NCBI RefSeq assembly: GCF_000012945.1
Contig: NC_007510.1
Coordinates: forward strand, 1,054,001-1,118,000
Direction of reading: 5' to 3'
Origin: Burkholderia lata
Lineage (GTDB): Bacteria; Pseudomonadota; Gammaproteobacteria; Burkholderiales; Burkholderiaceae
DNA: 64,000 nucleotides
The notes beneath the pieces were generated by a model that made no database searches, was not told where the DNA came from, and saw only the letters and a list, made by a program, of their open reading frames with translations. The first letter of the stretch is position 1. Each line of letters begins with the position of its first letter. A program made the translations under genes and the position numbers. Below, one piece after another: positions 41,756 to 52,045 of the stretch.

Positions 41756-43468
41756 ATGTCCGACCTGCAAACCTCTACCCCGAATACTGAATCTTTCGCG
41801 GCTCTGTTCGAAGAGTCGCTGACCCGCCAAGACATGCGCGCCGGCGAAGTGATTTCCGCCGAAGTCGTGCGCGTCGACCACAACTTCGTGGTCGTCAATG
41901 CAGGCCTCAAGTCCGAGGCTTACATTCCGATCGAGGAATTCCTGAACGATCAGGGCGAGGTTGAGGTGCAGTCGGGCGATTTCGTGTCCGTCGCAATCGA
42001 CGCACTCGAAAACGGCTACGGCGACACGATCCTGTCGCGCGACAAGGCGAAGCGCCTTGCATCGTGGCTGTCGCTGGAAAAGGCTCTCGACAACAACGAA
42101 CTCGTCACCGGCACGATCACCGGCAAGGTGAAGGGCGGCATGACCGTGATGGTCAACGGCATCCGCGCGTTCCTGCCGGGTTCGCTGGTCGACACGCGTC
42201 CGGTCAAGGACACGACCCCGTACGAAGGCAAGACGCTCGAGTTCCGCGTGATCAAGCTCGATCGCAAGCGTAACAACGTCGTGCTGTCGCGTCGTGCAGT
42301 GATCGAAGCAACCCAAGGCGAAGAGCGCGCGAAGCTGCTCGAGACGCTGAAGGAAGGCGCGATCGTCAACGGCGTGGTCAAGAACATCACCGACTACGGC
42401 GCGTTCGTCGACCTCGGCGGCATCGACGGCCTGCTGCACATCACCGACATCGCATGGCGTCGTGTGCGTCACCCGAGCGAAGTCCTGTCGGTTGGCCAGG
42501 AAGTCACCGCGAAGATCCTCAAGTTCGATCAAGAGAAGAACCGCGTCTCGCTGGGCATCAAGCAACTGGGCGACGATCCGTGGGAAGGCATCTCGCGCCG
42601 TTACCCGTCGGGCACGCGCCTGTTCGGCAAGGTCACGAACATCACCGACTACGGCGCATTCGTCGAAGTGGAATCGGGCATCGAAGGCCTTGTCCACGTG
42701 TCGGAAATGGACTGGACCAACAAGAACGTTGCTCCGTCGAAGGTTGTCCAGCTGGGCGACGAAGTCGAAGTCATGGTCCTCGAGATCGACGAAGACCGTC
42801 GTCGTATCAGCCTCGGCATGAAGCAGTGCAAGCCGAATCCGTGGGATGACTTCAGCCGCAACTTCAAGAAGGGCGACAAGATCACGGGCGCAATCAAGTC
42901 GATCACCGACTTCGGCGTGTTCATCGGTCTGCCGGGCGGCATCGACGGCCTGGTCCACCTGTCGGACCTGTCGTGGAGCGAAACTGGCGAAGAAGCGGTT
43001 CGCAAGTACAAGAAGGGCGACGAAGTCGAAGCAATCGTGCTCGGTATCGACGTCGAGAAGGAACGCATTTCGCTCGGCATCAAGCAGCTCGAAGGCGACC
43101 CGTTCAGCAACTACGTTGCAATGAACGACAAGGGCTCGATCGTCGACGGCGTCGTGAAGACGGTCGATGCGAAGGGTGCGGTCGTCACGCTGACGGGTGA
43201 CATCGAAGGCTACCTGCGTGCGTCGGAAATCTCGCAAGATCGCGTCGAAGATGCTCGCAACGTGCTGAAGGAAGGCGACAAGGTCAACGCGATGGTGATC
43301 AACATCGATCGCAAGTCGCGCGGCATCAACCTGTCGATCAAGGCGAAGGATTCGGCTGAACAACAGGAAGCGATCCGCGGCCTGCAGTCGGACTCCAGCG
43401 CTGCTGCGACCGGTACGACCAACCTCGGCGCGCTGCTGAAGGCGAAGCTCGACGGCCAGAACCAGTAA
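41756..43468 (+). CDS. rpsA: 30S ribosomal protein S1
   Basis: A 570-residue RNA-binding ribosomal protein that recruits mRNA to the 30S subunit. Six S1 domains are visible, the last four with recurring [56 protein letters not shown] and [18 protein letters not shown] phrases. The start MSDLQTST is chosen as the family N-terminus; an in-frame ATG at 41738 would add six residues. Codon use is strongly biased, as expected for high expression. About 140 bp separate it from cmk, room for its own promoter. Confidence 0.97.
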   Translation: MSDLQTSTPNTESFAALFEESLTRQDMRAGEVISAEVVRVDHNFVVVNAGLKSEAYIPIEEFLNDQGEVEVQSGDFVSVAIDALENGYGDTILSRDKAKRLASWLSLEKALDNNELVTGTITGKVKGGMTVMVNGIRAFLPGSLVDTRPVKDTTPYEGKTLEFRVIKLDRKRNNVVLSRRAVIEATQGEERAKLLETLKEGAIVNGVVKNITDYGAFVDLGGIDGLLHITDIAWRRVRHPSEVLSVGQEVTAKILKFDQEKNRVSLGIKQLGDDPWEGISRRYPSGTRLFGKVTNITDYGAFVEVESGIEGLVHVSEMDWTNKNVAPSKVVQLGDEVEVMVLEIDEDRRRISLGMKQCKPNPWDDFSRNFKKGDKITGAIKSITDFGVFIGLPGGIDGLVHLSDLSWSETGEEAVRKYKKGDEVEAIVLGIDVEKERISLGIKQLEGDPFSNYVAMNDKGSIVDGVVKTVDAKGAVVTLTGDIEGYLRASEISQDRVEDARNVLKEGDKVNAMVINIDRKSRGINLSIKAKDSAEQQEAIRGLQSDSSAAATGTTNLGALLKAKLDGQNQ

Positions 43469-43490
43469 GCCTCACGAGGTCTGCTGAAGT

Positions 43491-43814
43491 ATGACCAAAT
43501 CCGAGTTGGTCGCGCAGCTGGCATCGCGATTTCCGCAACTTGTCCTCAAGGATGCGGATTTCGCGGTGAAAACGATGCTCGATGCGATGTCTGACGCCCT
43601 GGCGAAAGGGCATCGCATTGAAATTCGGGGTTTCGGCAGCTTTGGCCTCAACCGTCGGCCGGCGCGCGTCGGACGCAACCCGAAGTCAGGGGAGAAAGTG
43701 CAGGTGCCCGAGAAGTTCGTGCCGCACTTCAAGCCAGGCAAGGAATTGCGTGAACGCGTCGACGGCCGCGCCGGTGAACCGCTGAAGGCTGACGATCCGG
43801 ACGACGAGCGTTAA
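43491..43814 (+). CDS. ihfB: Integration host factor subunit beta
   Basis: A 107-residue HU/IHF-family DNA-bending protein that pairs with IhfA. N-terminal [17 protein letters not shown] and the DNA-intercalating arm region [28 protein letters not shown] (about residues 42-69) are diagnostic, including the conserved Pro-containing RNPKSG. The acidic C-terminal tail is slightly longer than in E. coli. It is 22 bp after rpsA, the conserved rpsA-ihfB order. Confidence 0.97.
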   Translation: MTKSELVAQLASRFPQLVLKDADFAVKTMLDAMSDALAKGHRIEIRGFGSFGLNRRPARVGRNPKSGEKVQVPEKFVPHFKPGKELRERVDGRAGEPLKADDPDDER

Positions 43815-43859
43815 ACGTCATCCGGTTTGCCCGGAACCCATCCGGCGAAGGCTGAAAAG

Positions 43860-43887
43860 AAAAGCGCCCCTTGCGGGCGCTTTTTTC
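43860..43887 (+). terminator. Terminator after ihfB
   Basis: AAAGCGCCC / GGGCGCTTTTTT hairpin about 45 bases downstream of the ihfB stop; it ends the rpsA-ihfB transcript. Confidence 0.88.
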
Positions 43888-44024
43888 ATTTCCGGCGATC
43901 GCCGCGCAACGGGGGCACGCAGGATCTGCGCAGCCGCGGAAACGCATCCTTTACAATACGGGTCGATTCGGTGCGACGCAGGGGAGTCGCGCGCCGCGGC
44001 AAACCTCAACAAAGAGAGGGCTTC

Positions 44025-44318
44025 ATGAAGTTTATCGTCTGGCTGATCCGGGTATTGGTGTTCGTACTGCTGCTGGTGCTTGCGCTGGCCAATACGCAAA
44101 CCGCGACGCTGAATTTCGTTGCCGGCTATTCATGGCAAGCGCCGCTGATCCTGATCGGCCTGGCGTTCTTCGCCGTGGGGCTGCTGGCCGGCCTGCTGTC
44201 CGCGCTGCCTTCGATCTTCCGCCTGCGTCTCGAGAACGGGCGCCTGAAGCGCGATCTGCGTGCGGCGCGCGAAACGCCGGCCGTCATCGACCAGCCGCCG
44301 ATGCCGCCCGTCATTTAA
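44025..44318 (+). CDS. lapA: LapA-family inner-membrane protein (DUF1049)
   Basis: A 97-residue protein with two transmembrane helices (about residues 4-22 and 40-62) joined by the motif ANTQTATLNFV, then a short cytoplasmic coiled segment (RLRLENGRLKRDLRAA) and a Pro-rich tail. LapA works with LapB in control of LPS synthesis in E. coli. AGAGAGGG precedes the ATG. A TACAAT -10 element at 43952-43957 may drive lapA-lapB. Confidence 0.9.
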   Translation: MKFIVWLIRVLVFVLLLVLALANTQTATLNFVAGYSWQAPLILIGLAFFAVGLLAGLLSALPSIFRLRLENGRLKRDLRAARETPAVIDQPPMPPVI

Positions 44319-44371
44319 CACGGACGCCGCGCGATCATCGCGCGGTTTTCGTCTCTGCTTCGATATTTCGC

Positions 44372-45544
44372 ATGGATCTGGATTTCTGGTGGTTGCTCGC
44401 GATTCCGGTCGCGTTCGCGCTTGGTTGGGCGGCGTCACGCTATGACCTGAAGAATCTCCTGTCGGAGAGTGCCAACCTGCCGCGATCGTATTTTCGCGGC
44501 CTGAATTTTCTGTTGAACGAACAACCCGACAAGGCGATCGACGCGTTCATCGAGGTCGCCAAGCTCGATCCCGAGACGGTCGAGCTGCACTTCGCGCTCG
44601 GCAACCTGTTTCGCCGCCGCGGCGAGACCGATCGTGCGATCCGCGTGCACCAGAACCTGCTGAGCCGCACGGACCTGCCGGTCAACGAGCGCGACCACGC
44701 GCTATACGAGCTCGGCCAGGATTTCCTGAAAGCCGGCCTGCTCGATCGTGCCGAAGAGGCGTTTCACAAGCTCGCCGACGGCGATTACGCGCTCGGCGCG
44801 CAGCGAGCGCTGCTGACGATCTACGAGATCGAGAAGGACTGGAACAAGTCGATCGATACGGCGAAGCGCATCGAGTCGATGAGCGACAAGCCGCTCGGTG
44901 TCGAAATTGCCCAGTTCCACTGCGAACTCGCGCAGGATGCGCTGCAGCGCAAGAACGCGGCAGCGGCAGCCGAACAGCTGCGCCTGGCGCTGACCGTGAA
45001 TCCGCAGAATGTTCGCGCGACGGTCCTGTCCGGCGACGCGGCGGAAGCGGAGGGCAACCACGCGGCCGCGATCGAGCACTGGAAGCGCGTCGAAGCGCAG
45101 AATCCGGCGTATCTGCCGCTCGTCGCCGACAAGCTGATGAAGGCGTATGTCGCGCTCGGCAAGAACGCCGAAGGCGCCGAGCTGCTGATGGGCTATATCG
45201 ACCGGTATCCGTCGAACGACCTGCTCGACATTGCGTACCAGCACATCGCGGGGTTGCGTGGCCAGGATGCGGCGCACACGCTCGCGCGTACGCAGATGGA
45301 GAAGTCGCCGAACCTGTCGGGGATGCTGCATCTGCTCGATGCGCAAATCGCCGCGGCCGACGAACCGCGTCGTAAGGAACTTGAAATGATGCGTGCGCTG
45401 ATCAAGCAGCGCACGAAGAATCTGCCACGGTATACGTGCCAGAATTGCGGTTTCCGGGCACGGCTCTTCTATTGGCAGTGCCCTGGATGCAGCGGCTGGG
45501 AAACCTATGCGCCGCGCCGCGTCGAACCTGCGATGCCGGGCTGA
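44372..45544 (+). CDS. lapB: Lipopolysaccharide assembly protein LapB (YciM)
   Basis: A 390-residue membrane-anchored regulator that presents LpxC to FtsH and coordinates LPS assembly. N-terminal transmembrane anchor DFWWLLAIPVAFALGWAAS, then about nine TPR units from residue 35 (FLLNEQPDKAIDAF onward). The C-terminal rubredoxin-type metal site is CQNCGF...WQCPGCSGW (four Cys, about residues 352-378). Order lapA-lapB is conserved. The gap to lapA is 53 bp. Confidence 0.95.
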   Translation: MDLDFWWLLAIPVAFALGWAASRYDLKNLLSESANLPRSYFRGLNFLLNEQPDKAIDAFIEVAKLDPETVELHFALGNLFRRRGETDRAIRVHQNLLSRTDLPVNERDHALYELGQDFLKAGLLDRAEEAFHKLADGDYALGAQRALLTIYEIEKDWNKSIDTAKRIESMSDKPLGVEIAQFHCELAQDALQRKNAAAAAEQLRLALTVNPQNVRATVLSGDAAEAEGNHAAAIEHWKRVEAQNPAYLPLVADKLMKAYVALGKNAEGAELLMGYIDRYPSNDLLDIAYQHIAGLRGQDAAHTLARTQMEKSPNLSGMLHLLDAQIAAADEPRRKELEMMRALIKQRTKNLPRYTCQNCGFRARLFYWQCPGCSGWETYAPRRVEPAMPG

Positions 45545-45634
45545 TCCCGGCACGCGGAGCCAACGCGCTGCGGTTGCCGCCGGGCTCGTCCCGGCGGCCA
45601 AGTTAGTCAATTACCGGGAAGTACCGGAACATCT

Positions 45635-47035
45635 ATGAAAATCACCATCATCGGCACCGGCTATGTCGGTCTCGTCACGGGCGCCTGCCTCGCAGAGATC
45701 GGTCACGACGTCTTCTGTCTCGACGTCGATCCGCGCAAGATCGACATCCTGAACAACGGCGGGATGCCGATTCACGAACCGGGGCTGCTGGACATCATCG
45801 CGCGCAACCGCGCGGCCGGGCGCCTGCGCTTCTCGACCGACATCGAGTCGAGCGTCGCGCACGGCGAGATCCAGTTCATCGCCGTCGGCACGCCGCCCGA
45901 CGAGGACGGCTCGGCCGACCTGCAGTACGTGCTCGAAGCCGCGCGCAACATCGGCCGCCACATGACGGGCTTCAAGGTGATCGTCGACAAGTCGACGGTG
46001 CCGGTCGGCACTGCGCAGCGCGTGCGCGGCGTGGTCGACGAGGCGCTTGCCGCCCGCGGTCTGGCAGGCAGCGTCGCGCATCGCTTCTCGGTCGTGTCGA
46101 ACCCGGAGTTCCTGAAGGAAGGCGCCGCGGTCGAAGACTTCATGCGTCCGGACCGGATTATCATCGGCGTCGACGACGACGAGACGGGTACGATCGCACG
46201 CGAGAAGATGAAGAAGCTTTACGCGCCGTTCAACCGCAACCACGAGCGCACGATCTACATGGACGTGCGTTCGGCCGAGTTCGCGAAATATGCGGCGAAT
46301 GCGATGCTCGCAACGCGCATTTCGTTCATGAACGAGATGTCGAATCTCGCCGACAAGGTCGGCGCGGACATCGAGGCCGTGCGCCGCGGGATCGGCTCCG
46401 ATCCGCGCATCGGCTATCACTTCCTGTACGCCGGCGTCGGCTACGGCGGCTCGTGCTTCCCGAAGGACGTCCAGGCGCTGATTCGCACCGCAGGCGAGAA
46501 CGGCCAGCCGCTGCGTATCCTGGAAGCCGTCGAAGCGGCCAACCATGCGCAGAAGGACGTGCTGATCGGCAAGATCGAGCAGCGTTTCGGCGCCGACCTG
46601 ACCGGCCGCGAGTTCGCGGTCTGGGGCCTGGCGTTCAAGCCGAACACCGACGACATGCGCGAGGCGCCGAGCCGTCGCCTGATCGCCGCGCTGCTCGAAC
46701 GCGGCGCGACCGTGCGTGCGTACGATCCGGTCGCGGTCGACGAGGCGCAGCGCGTGTTTGCGCTCGATTTCGGCACCGATCCGGACACGCTGGCGCGGCT
46801 GCATCTCGTCGAGACGCAGGACATCGCCGTGACGGGTGCGGACGCGCTCGTGATCGTGACCGAGTGGAAGGAATTCCGGAGCCCCGACTTCACGCGCCTG
46901 AAGGCCGAACTGAAGGCGCCGGTGATCTTCGACGGGCGCAACCTCTACGAGCCGGATGCGATGGCCGAACTGGGCATCGACTACTACGCGATCGGCCGGC
47001 CGTATGTCGATCCCCAGTCGTCCACCCGTGGCTGA
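45635..47035 (+). CDS. ugd: UDP-glucose 6-dehydrogenase
   Basis: A 466-residue enzyme oxidising UDP-glucose to UDP-glucuronate, the precursor of UDP-L-Ara4N and exopolysaccharide sugars. Rossmann motif [19 protein letters not shown] at the N terminus, the catalytic Cys in [13 protein letters not shown] (about residues 268-280), and the substrate-lid segment [16 protein letters not shown]. In Burkholderia Ara4N modification of lipid A is needed for viability, which fits a position between LPS control (lapB) and heptose synthesis genes. Confidence 0.96.
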   Translation: MKITIIGTGYVGLVTGACLAEIGHDVFCLDVDPRKIDILNNGGMPIHEPGLLDIIARNRAAGRLRFSTDIESSVAHGEIQFIAVGTPPDEDGSADLQYVLEAARNIGRHMTGFKVIVDKSTVPVGTAQRVRGVVDEALAARGLAGSVAHRFSVVSNPEFLKEGAAVEDFMRPDRIIIGVDDDETGTIAREKMKKLYAPFNRNHERTIYMDVRSAEFAKYAANAMLATRISFMNEMSNLADKVGADIEAVRRGIGSDPRIGYHFLYAGVGYGGSCFPKDVQALIRTAGENGQPLRILEAVEAANHAQKDVLIGKIEQRFGADLTGREFAVWGLAFKPNTDDMREAPSRRLIAALLERGATVRAYDPVAVDEAQRVFALDFGTDPDTLARLHLVETQDIAVTGADALVIVTEWKEFRSPDFTRLKAELKAPVIFDGRNLYEPDAMAELGIDYYAIGRPYVDPQSSTRG

Positions 47036-47042
47036 CCACACG

Positions 47043-47993
47043 ATGAATACTCTCCGCGAAGTCGTTCCGGTGCCGCGCGAACAGCTCGCGCGCTCGCGCG
47101 TGCTTGTCGTCGGCGACGTGATGCTCGACCGTTACTGGTTCGGCAACGTCGATCGCATTTCGCCTGAGGCGCCGGTGCCGGTCGTGCACGTGCAGCGTCA
47201 GGAGGAGCGCCTCGGCGGTGCAGCGAACGTCGCGCGCAATGCCGTGACGCTCGGCGGCCAGGCCGGGTTGCTGTGTGTCGTCGGTTGCGACGAACCCGGC
47301 GAGCGGATCGTCGAGCTGCTCGGCAGCAGCGGCGTGACGCCGCATCTCGAGCGCGACCCGGCGCTGCCGACCACGATCAAGCTGCGCGTGCTCGCGCGCC
47401 AGCAGCAATTGCTGCGCGTCGACTTCGAAGCCATGCCGACGCACGAGGTGCTGCTCGCGGGGCTCGCGCGCTTCGATGCGCTGCTGCCGCAGCACGACGT
47501 CGTGCTGATGTCGGATTACGCGAAAGGCGGTCTGACGCACGTCACGACGATGATCGAGAAGGCGCGTGCGGCCGGCAAGTCCGTCCTCGTCGACCCGAAG
47601 GGCGACGACTGGGCACGCTATCGCGGCGCGTCGCTGATCACGCCGAATCGCGCGGAACTGCGCGAGGTGGTCGGGCAGTGGAAGTCGGAAGACGATCTGC
47701 GCGCGCGCGTTGCGAAGCTGCGCGCGGAACTCGGCATCGACGCGCTGCTGCTCACGCGTTCGGAAGAAGGGATGACGCTGTTTTCCGCCACCGGCGAATT
47801 GCACGCACCGGCGCTCGCGCGCGAGGTGTTCGACGTGTCGGGCGCGGGCGATACCGTGATCGCGACGGTCGCGACGATGCTCGGCGCAGGCGTGCCGCTC
47901 GTCGATGCCGTCGTGCTCGCGAATCGCGCGGCAGGCATCGTGGTCGGCAAGCTCGGCACGGCCACGGTGGACTACGACGAACTGTTTCACTGA
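47043..47993 (+). CDS. hldA: D-glycero-beta-D-manno-heptose-7-phosphate kinase
   Basis: A 316-residue ribokinase-family (PfkB) enzyme that phosphorylates heptose-7-phosphate at C1 for LPS core synthesis. Motifs are VVGDVMLDRYWFG near the N terminus, LGGAANVARNAVTLGGQ, and the ATP-site DVSGAGDTVIATVATML (about residues 260-276). It is a stand-alone kinase: the adenylyltransferase half found in E. coli HldE is absent, as is normal in Burkholderia. It starts 7 bp after ugd. An alternative ATG at 47004 lies inside ugd. Confidence 0.94.
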   Translation: MNTLREVVPVPREQLARSRVLVVGDVMLDRYWFGNVDRISPEAPVPVVHVQRQEERLGGAANVARNAVTLGGQAGLLCVVGCDEPGERIVELLGSSGVTPHLERDPALPTTIKLRVLARQQQLLRVDFEAMPTHEVLLAGLARFDALLPQHDVVLMSDYAKGGLTHVTTMIEKARAAGKSVLVDPKGDDWARYRGASLITPNRAELREVVGQWKSEDDLRARVAKLRAELGIDALLLTRSEEGMTLFSATGELHAPALAREVFDVSGAGDTVIATVATMLGAGVPLVDAVVLANRAAGIVVGKLGTATVDYDELFH

Positions 47994-48056
47994 GCGCATG
48001 CGGTGGCGCGACGAGCGCGCCGCACGCATGGCTCGCACTTTTCAGGCAGGACGATC

Positions 48057-49049
48057 ATGACCCTCATCGTCACCGGCGCAGCCGGTTTTATCGGCGCGAA
48101 CATCGTCAAGGCGCTCAACGAGCGCGGCGAGACGCGCATCATCGCGGTCGACAACCTGACGCGCGCGGACAAGTTCCGGAACCTCGTCGATTGCGAGATC
48201 GACGACTATCTGGACAAGACGGAATTCGTCGAACGCTTCGCACGCGGCGATTTCGGCAAGGTACGCGCAGTGTTCCACGAAGGCGCCTGTTCGGACACGA
48301 TGGAAACCGACGGCCGCTACATGATGGACAACAACTTCCGCTACAGCCGCGCGGTGCTCGACACCTGCCTCGCGCAGGGCACGCAGTTCCTGTACGCGTC
48401 GTCGGCGGCGATCTACGGCGGCTCGACGCGTTTTGTCGAAGAGCGTGACGTCGAGGCGCCGCTGAATGTCTACGGCTATTCGAAATTCCTGTTCGACCAG
48501 GTGATCCGTCGCGTGCTGCCGACGGCGAAGAGCCAGATCGCCGGCTTCCGCTATTTCAACGTGTACGGCCCGCGCGAAACGCACAAGGGGCGCATGGCGT
48601 CGGTCGCGTTCCACAACTTCAACCAGTTCCGCGCGGAAGGCAAGGTGAAGCTGTTCGGCGAGTACAACGGCTATGCACCGGGCGAGCAGACGCGCGACTT
48701 CGTGTCGGTCGAGGACGTGACGAAGGTGAACCTGTTCTTCTTCGATCATCCGGAGAAGTCGGGCATCTTCAACCTCGGCACGGGCCGTGCGCAGCCGTTC
48801 AACGATATCGCGTCGACGGTCGTGAATACGTTGCGTGCGCTCGACAACCAGCCGCCGCTGACGCTTGCGCAGCAGGTCGAGCAGGGGCTGATCGAATACG
48901 TGCCGTTCCCCGATGCATTGCGCGGCAAGTACCAGTGCTTCACGCAGGCCGACCAGACGAAGCTGCGCGCGGCTGGCTACGACGCACCGTTCCTGACCGT
49001 GCAGGAAGGCGTCGACCGCTACGTGCGTTGGCTATCCGGCCAGGTTTAA
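48057..49049 (+). CDS. hldD: ADP-L-glycero-D-manno-heptose-6-epimerase
   Basis: A 330-residue short-chain dehydrogenase/epimerase completing ADP-heptose synthesis. The NADP motif is [17 protein letters not shown] (about residues 5-21). [14 protein letters not shown] and catalytic [10 protein letters not shown] (Tyr-x3-Lys, about residues 139-148) and RYFNVYGP are typical. GCAGGACG precedes the ATG. It follows hldA after 63 bp, so ugd-hldA-hldD probably form an LPS sugar operon. Confidence 0.96.
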
Positions 49050-49122
49050 GCGGAAGCGTTGCATCGATAGACTGGGTCTCACGGTCGGCAGCCGCCGGCC
49101 GTATTCATCGGAGATCCAGCAC

Positions 49123-49464
49123 ATGATCAGGAAATGGTTGGCCGCAGCGGCAATGCTCGGCACGATCGCGTCGGCCTGGGCGGCCGTCGACGTCAACACC
49201 GCGAACGAGGACGCGCTCGTCGGCATCAAGGGCATCGGCCCGGCACGAGCGAAGGCGATTCTCGACGAACGCGGCGCACGCGGTCCGTTCAGGAATGCGG
49301 ACGATCTCGCATCACGCGTGAAAGGCATGGGCGGCCATACCGTCGAGCGGCTTCAGCGGGAAGGGCTGACGATCGGCGCGGCCGGTACGAGTGCCGCGCT
49401 GCCGGCCGAGGGCAAGAAGCCGGCGAAGCCCGCGACTCCACCCGCACGCACCGTACAGAAGTAG
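49123..49464 (+). CDS. comEA: ComEA-like helix-hairpin-helix DNA-binding protein
   Basis: A 113-residue periplasmic protein with signal peptide MIRKWLAAAAMLGTIASAWA. Two tandem helix-hairpin-helix motifs follow (VDVNTANEDALVGIKGIGPARAKAILDE-type, about residues 22-50, and about 55-80). The Lys/Pro/Ala-rich tail is probably disordered. ComEA proteins bind incoming DNA in the periplasm during natural transformation. No other competence genes are nearby. GGAG lies before the ATG. Confidence 0.88.
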   Translation: MIRKWLAAAAMLGTIASAWAAVDVNTANEDALVGIKGIGPARAKAILDERGARGPFRNADDLASRVKGMGGHTVERLQREGLTIGAAGTSAALPAEGKKPAKPATPPARTVQK

Positions 49465-49519
49465 CGCGCCACGCGCGGCCGGCAACGAGCTCCTTCAGTC
49501 GCCGTCGTTGCGACGGCTT

Positions 49520-49543
49520 CCCGCGGCATGCCGCGGGTTTTTT
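49520..49543 (+). terminator. Terminator after comEA
   Basis: CCCGCGGCATGCCGCGGG palindrome followed by TTTTTT, about 55 bases beyond comEA. Confidence 0.85.
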
Positions 49544-49676
49544 GCGTGGGCACGGCGCAGGGCGGCCACGCGTTGCATGCCACGCGTATTCCATCGTCGC
49601 AATGGGGTTGCCGGCGCGAGCAGCGGTGCTGGTTTACAATCGTTTGATTGATCGGCCTCGTACTCACGGTATATCC

Positions 49677-50579
49677 ATGGCTTACAAAACTATCGAAGAC
49701 ACGATCGGCAATACGCCGCTCGTCCAACTGGTCCGCTTGCCGGACGACGAAATCCGCGCGCGCAACAACGTGGTGCTCGCGAAGCTCGAAGGCAACAATC
49801 CGGCCGGTTCGGTGAAGGATCGTCCGGCACTGTCGATGATCAGCAAGGCCGAGGCGCGCGGGCGCATCAAGCCGGGCGATACGCTGATCGAGGCGACCAG
49901 CGGCAACACGGGTATCGCACTCGCGATGGCAGCGGCGATCCGCGGCTACAAGATGGTGCTGATCATGCCGGAGGACCTGTCGGTCGAGCGCCGCCAGAGC
50001 ATGGCCGCCTACGGTGCCGAGATCATCCTGACGCCGGTGAAGGGCGGGATGGAACTGGCACGCGATCTCGCGGACCAGATGCAGCGCGAAGGCAAGGGCG
50101 TGATCCTCGACCAGTTCGCGAACCCCGACAATCCGATTGCGCACTACGAAGCGACGGGCCCGGAAATCTGGCGCGATACCGAAGGGCGCATCACGCACTT
50201 CGTATCGGCCATGGGCACGACGGGCACGATCATGGGCACGTCGCACTATCTGAAGGAACAGAATCCGGCGATCGAGATCGTCGGTGCGCAGCCGGAAGAC
50301 GGTTCGCGCATTCCGGGCATCCGCAAGTGGCCGGAAGCGTACATGCCGACCATCTTCGATCGCAGCCGCGTCGACCGCGTCGAGAACGTGAGCCAGGCCG
50401 CGGCGGAAACGATGGCGCGCCGGCTCGCGTCGGTCGAAGGCATTTTCGCGGGCATTTCGTCGGGCGGCGCATGTGAAGTCGCGATGCGCATCGCGCGTCA
50501 GGTCGAGAATGCGACGATCGTGTTCATCGTCTGCGATCGCGGCGACCGCTACCTGTCCACGGGCGTGTTTCCTGCCTGA
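49677..50579 (+). CDS. cysM: Cysteine synthase B
   Basis: A 300-residue PLP-dependent O-acetylserine sulfhydrylase that can use thiosulfate. The PLP lysine lies in NNPAGSVKDRPALSM (about residues 35-49), and the phosphate loop is EATSGNTGIALAMAAA. The pattern DRPAL, the short length and the C terminus fit CysM rather than CysK. A TACAAT box about 45 bases upstream may be the -10 element. Confidence 0.94.
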   Translation: MAYKTIEDTIGNTPLVQLVRLPDDEIRARNNVVLAKLEGNNPAGSVKDRPALSMISKAEARGRIKPGDTLIEATSGNTGIALAMAAAIRGYKMVLIMPEDLSVERRQSMAAYGAEIILTPVKGGMELARDLADQMQREGKGVILDQFANPDNPIAHYEATGPEIWRDTEGRITHFVSAMGTTGTIMGTSHYLKEQNPAIEIVGAQPEDGSRIPGIRKWPEAYMPTIFDRSRVDRVENVSQAAAETMARRLASVEGIFAGISSGGACEVAMRIARQVENATIVFIVCDRGDRYLSTGVFPA

Positions 50580-50611
50580 GCGCGGGCAGGCGCGCGTCGT
50601 GCGCGTGAGAT

Positions 50612-50645
50612 AAAAAAAGCGCCGCATCTGCGGCGCTTTTTCTTT
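50612..50645. terminator. Bidirectional terminator between cysM and mltB
   Basis: AAAAAAAGCGCCGCA, 2-4 base loop, TGCGGCGCTTTTTCTTT: GC stem flanked by A and T runs between convergent genes. Confidence 0.9.
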
Positions 50646-50658
50646 GGGCGGTCGGTGC

Positions 50659-51876
50659 TTACTGCGACTCGGTGTCGGCAGTGGCCGGCTGGAGTGCGCC
50701 GCTCGCTTCCATCTGTGCCTTCACGGCCTCGCCAAGCTGGTACACGGTGAGCGCGTAGAAGAAGCTGCGGTTGTAGCGAGTCAGCACATAGAAATTCTTG
50801 AGACCGAGCATGTATTCGGTCGCACGTCCCGGCGACGGCAGGTCGACCACCGTCACGGGCGTGCCGGCTTCAGTGGTGATGTTGACCGCCGGCTCGTTCA
50901 GCGTCATGCCCGCGCGCAGCAGTTGCGACAGCGCCCAGTGCGGTTCGGGCTGGCCGTCGGCGGCGGCCTGGGCGATCCCCAGGCTGCCCGTATCGGGCGT
51001 GATCTGCCAGACCACCGGGCGGTCGGTTTCCCAGCCGTGCTGCTTCAGGTAGTTCGCGACGCTCCCGATCGCATCGACAGGACTGCTGCGCAGGTCGACA
51101 TGGCCCGTGCCGTCGAAGTCGACCGCATATTCGCGGATGCTGCTCGGCAGGAACTGCGGAATCCCGATCGCGCCCGTATACGAGCCGAGCACGGTGGTCG
51201 GGTCGAGCTGGTTGTCGCGCGTCCAGACCAGGAAGTCCTCGAGGTTCTTGCGGAACGTCGCCTGGCGGCTGTCGCGATTCGGCGTGTCCGGATAGTCGAA
51301 CGAGAGCGTCGTCAGCGCGTCGAGCACGCGGAAATTGCCCATGTAGCGGCCGTAGATCGTCTCGACGCCGATGATGCCGACGATCACTTCGGGCGGTACG
51401 CCGAACTGTTCGGATGCGCGCTGCAGCGTGGCCTGGTTCGCCTTCCAGAATTTCACGCCCGCGTTGATACGGATCGGTTCGATGAAGCGCGAGCGATAGA
51501 CGCGCCAGTTCTTGACCGTCGGCGACGCAGCCGGCTTCACGAGCTTGACGGCCGTCGCCGAATAGCTGATGCGCGAGAACAGCGCATGCAGGCTGGTGGA
51601 GTCGAAGCCGTTGCGGCTCACCATCTCGTCGATGAACGCGTCGACCTTCGCGTTGTTCGCGTAACGCTGCGGAACAATTTCCTCTTCGAAGGTCTGGCCT
51701 TGCGGCGTCGGCTGCTGCGGCTGGGCCTGTGCGACGAGCTTGCCCGCGGACTTCGCGGGTTGCGTCTGCGCGCCGGCAGGCGCGGTGCCGAGGGCCGCGA
51801 CCACCGCGGCCGCAACGAGCGGCACGCGAACACGGAACAGCGCGGAGAGAAGGGCGGCAGGCTTGCTGGAATTCAT
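50659..51876 (-). CDS. mltB: Lytic murein transglycosylase B
   Basis: A 405-residue peptidoglycan lytic transglycosylase. The N-terminal export signal (LVAAAVVAALGTAPAGAQ, cleavage near residue 37) has no lipobox, so this is a soluble periplasmic form, unlike lipidated E. coli MltB. The catalytic Glu is in GIIGVETIYGRYMG (about residues 165-178), followed by YTGAIGIPQFLPSSIREYAVD and the DFDGTGHVDL loop. The start MNSSKP is preferred because the signal peptide follows; the frame is open 49 codons further upstream. Confidence 0.93.
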   Translation of the reverse strand: MNSSKPAALLSALFRVRVPLVAAAVVAALGTAPAGAQTQPAKSAGKLVAQAQPQQPTPQGQTFEEEIVPQRYANNAKVDAFIDEMVSRNGFDSTSLHALFSRISYSATAVKLVKPAASPTVKNWRVYRSRFIEPIRINAGVKFWKANQATLQRASEQFGVPPEVIVGIIGVETIYGRYMGNFRVLDALTTLSFDYPDTPNRDSRQATFRKNLEDFLVWTRDNQLDPTTVLGSYTGAIGIPQFLPSSIREYAVDFDGTGHVDLRSSPVDAIGSVANYLKQHGWETDRPVVWQITPDTGSLGIAQAAADGQPEPHWALSQLLRAGMTLNEPAVNITTEAGTPVTVVDLPSPGRATEYMLGLKNFYVLTRYNRSFFYALTVYQLGEAVKAQMEASGALQPATADTESQ

Positions 51877-52045
51877 GTCGAAGCGGGCGGACAAGGCGAT
51901 TGGGTACGGCGCAGTATACCCGACGGATCCGGCGCACCGGGGCGTGGCAGGCCCCCGTTGTGGTAAGTTAGCGGCGAATTCGCGGCAGACGATGGACATC
52001 ATTGATGGAGACCTGCGGCGCACCGTGCGCCGTGGATGACAGCTT

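Noticed and set aside
47004..47042. Earlier ATG for hldA within the end of ugd
   Set aside because: Family N-termini begin near MNTLREVVPVPRE; the extension [13 protein letters not shown] is translated from ugd coding sequence in another frame.
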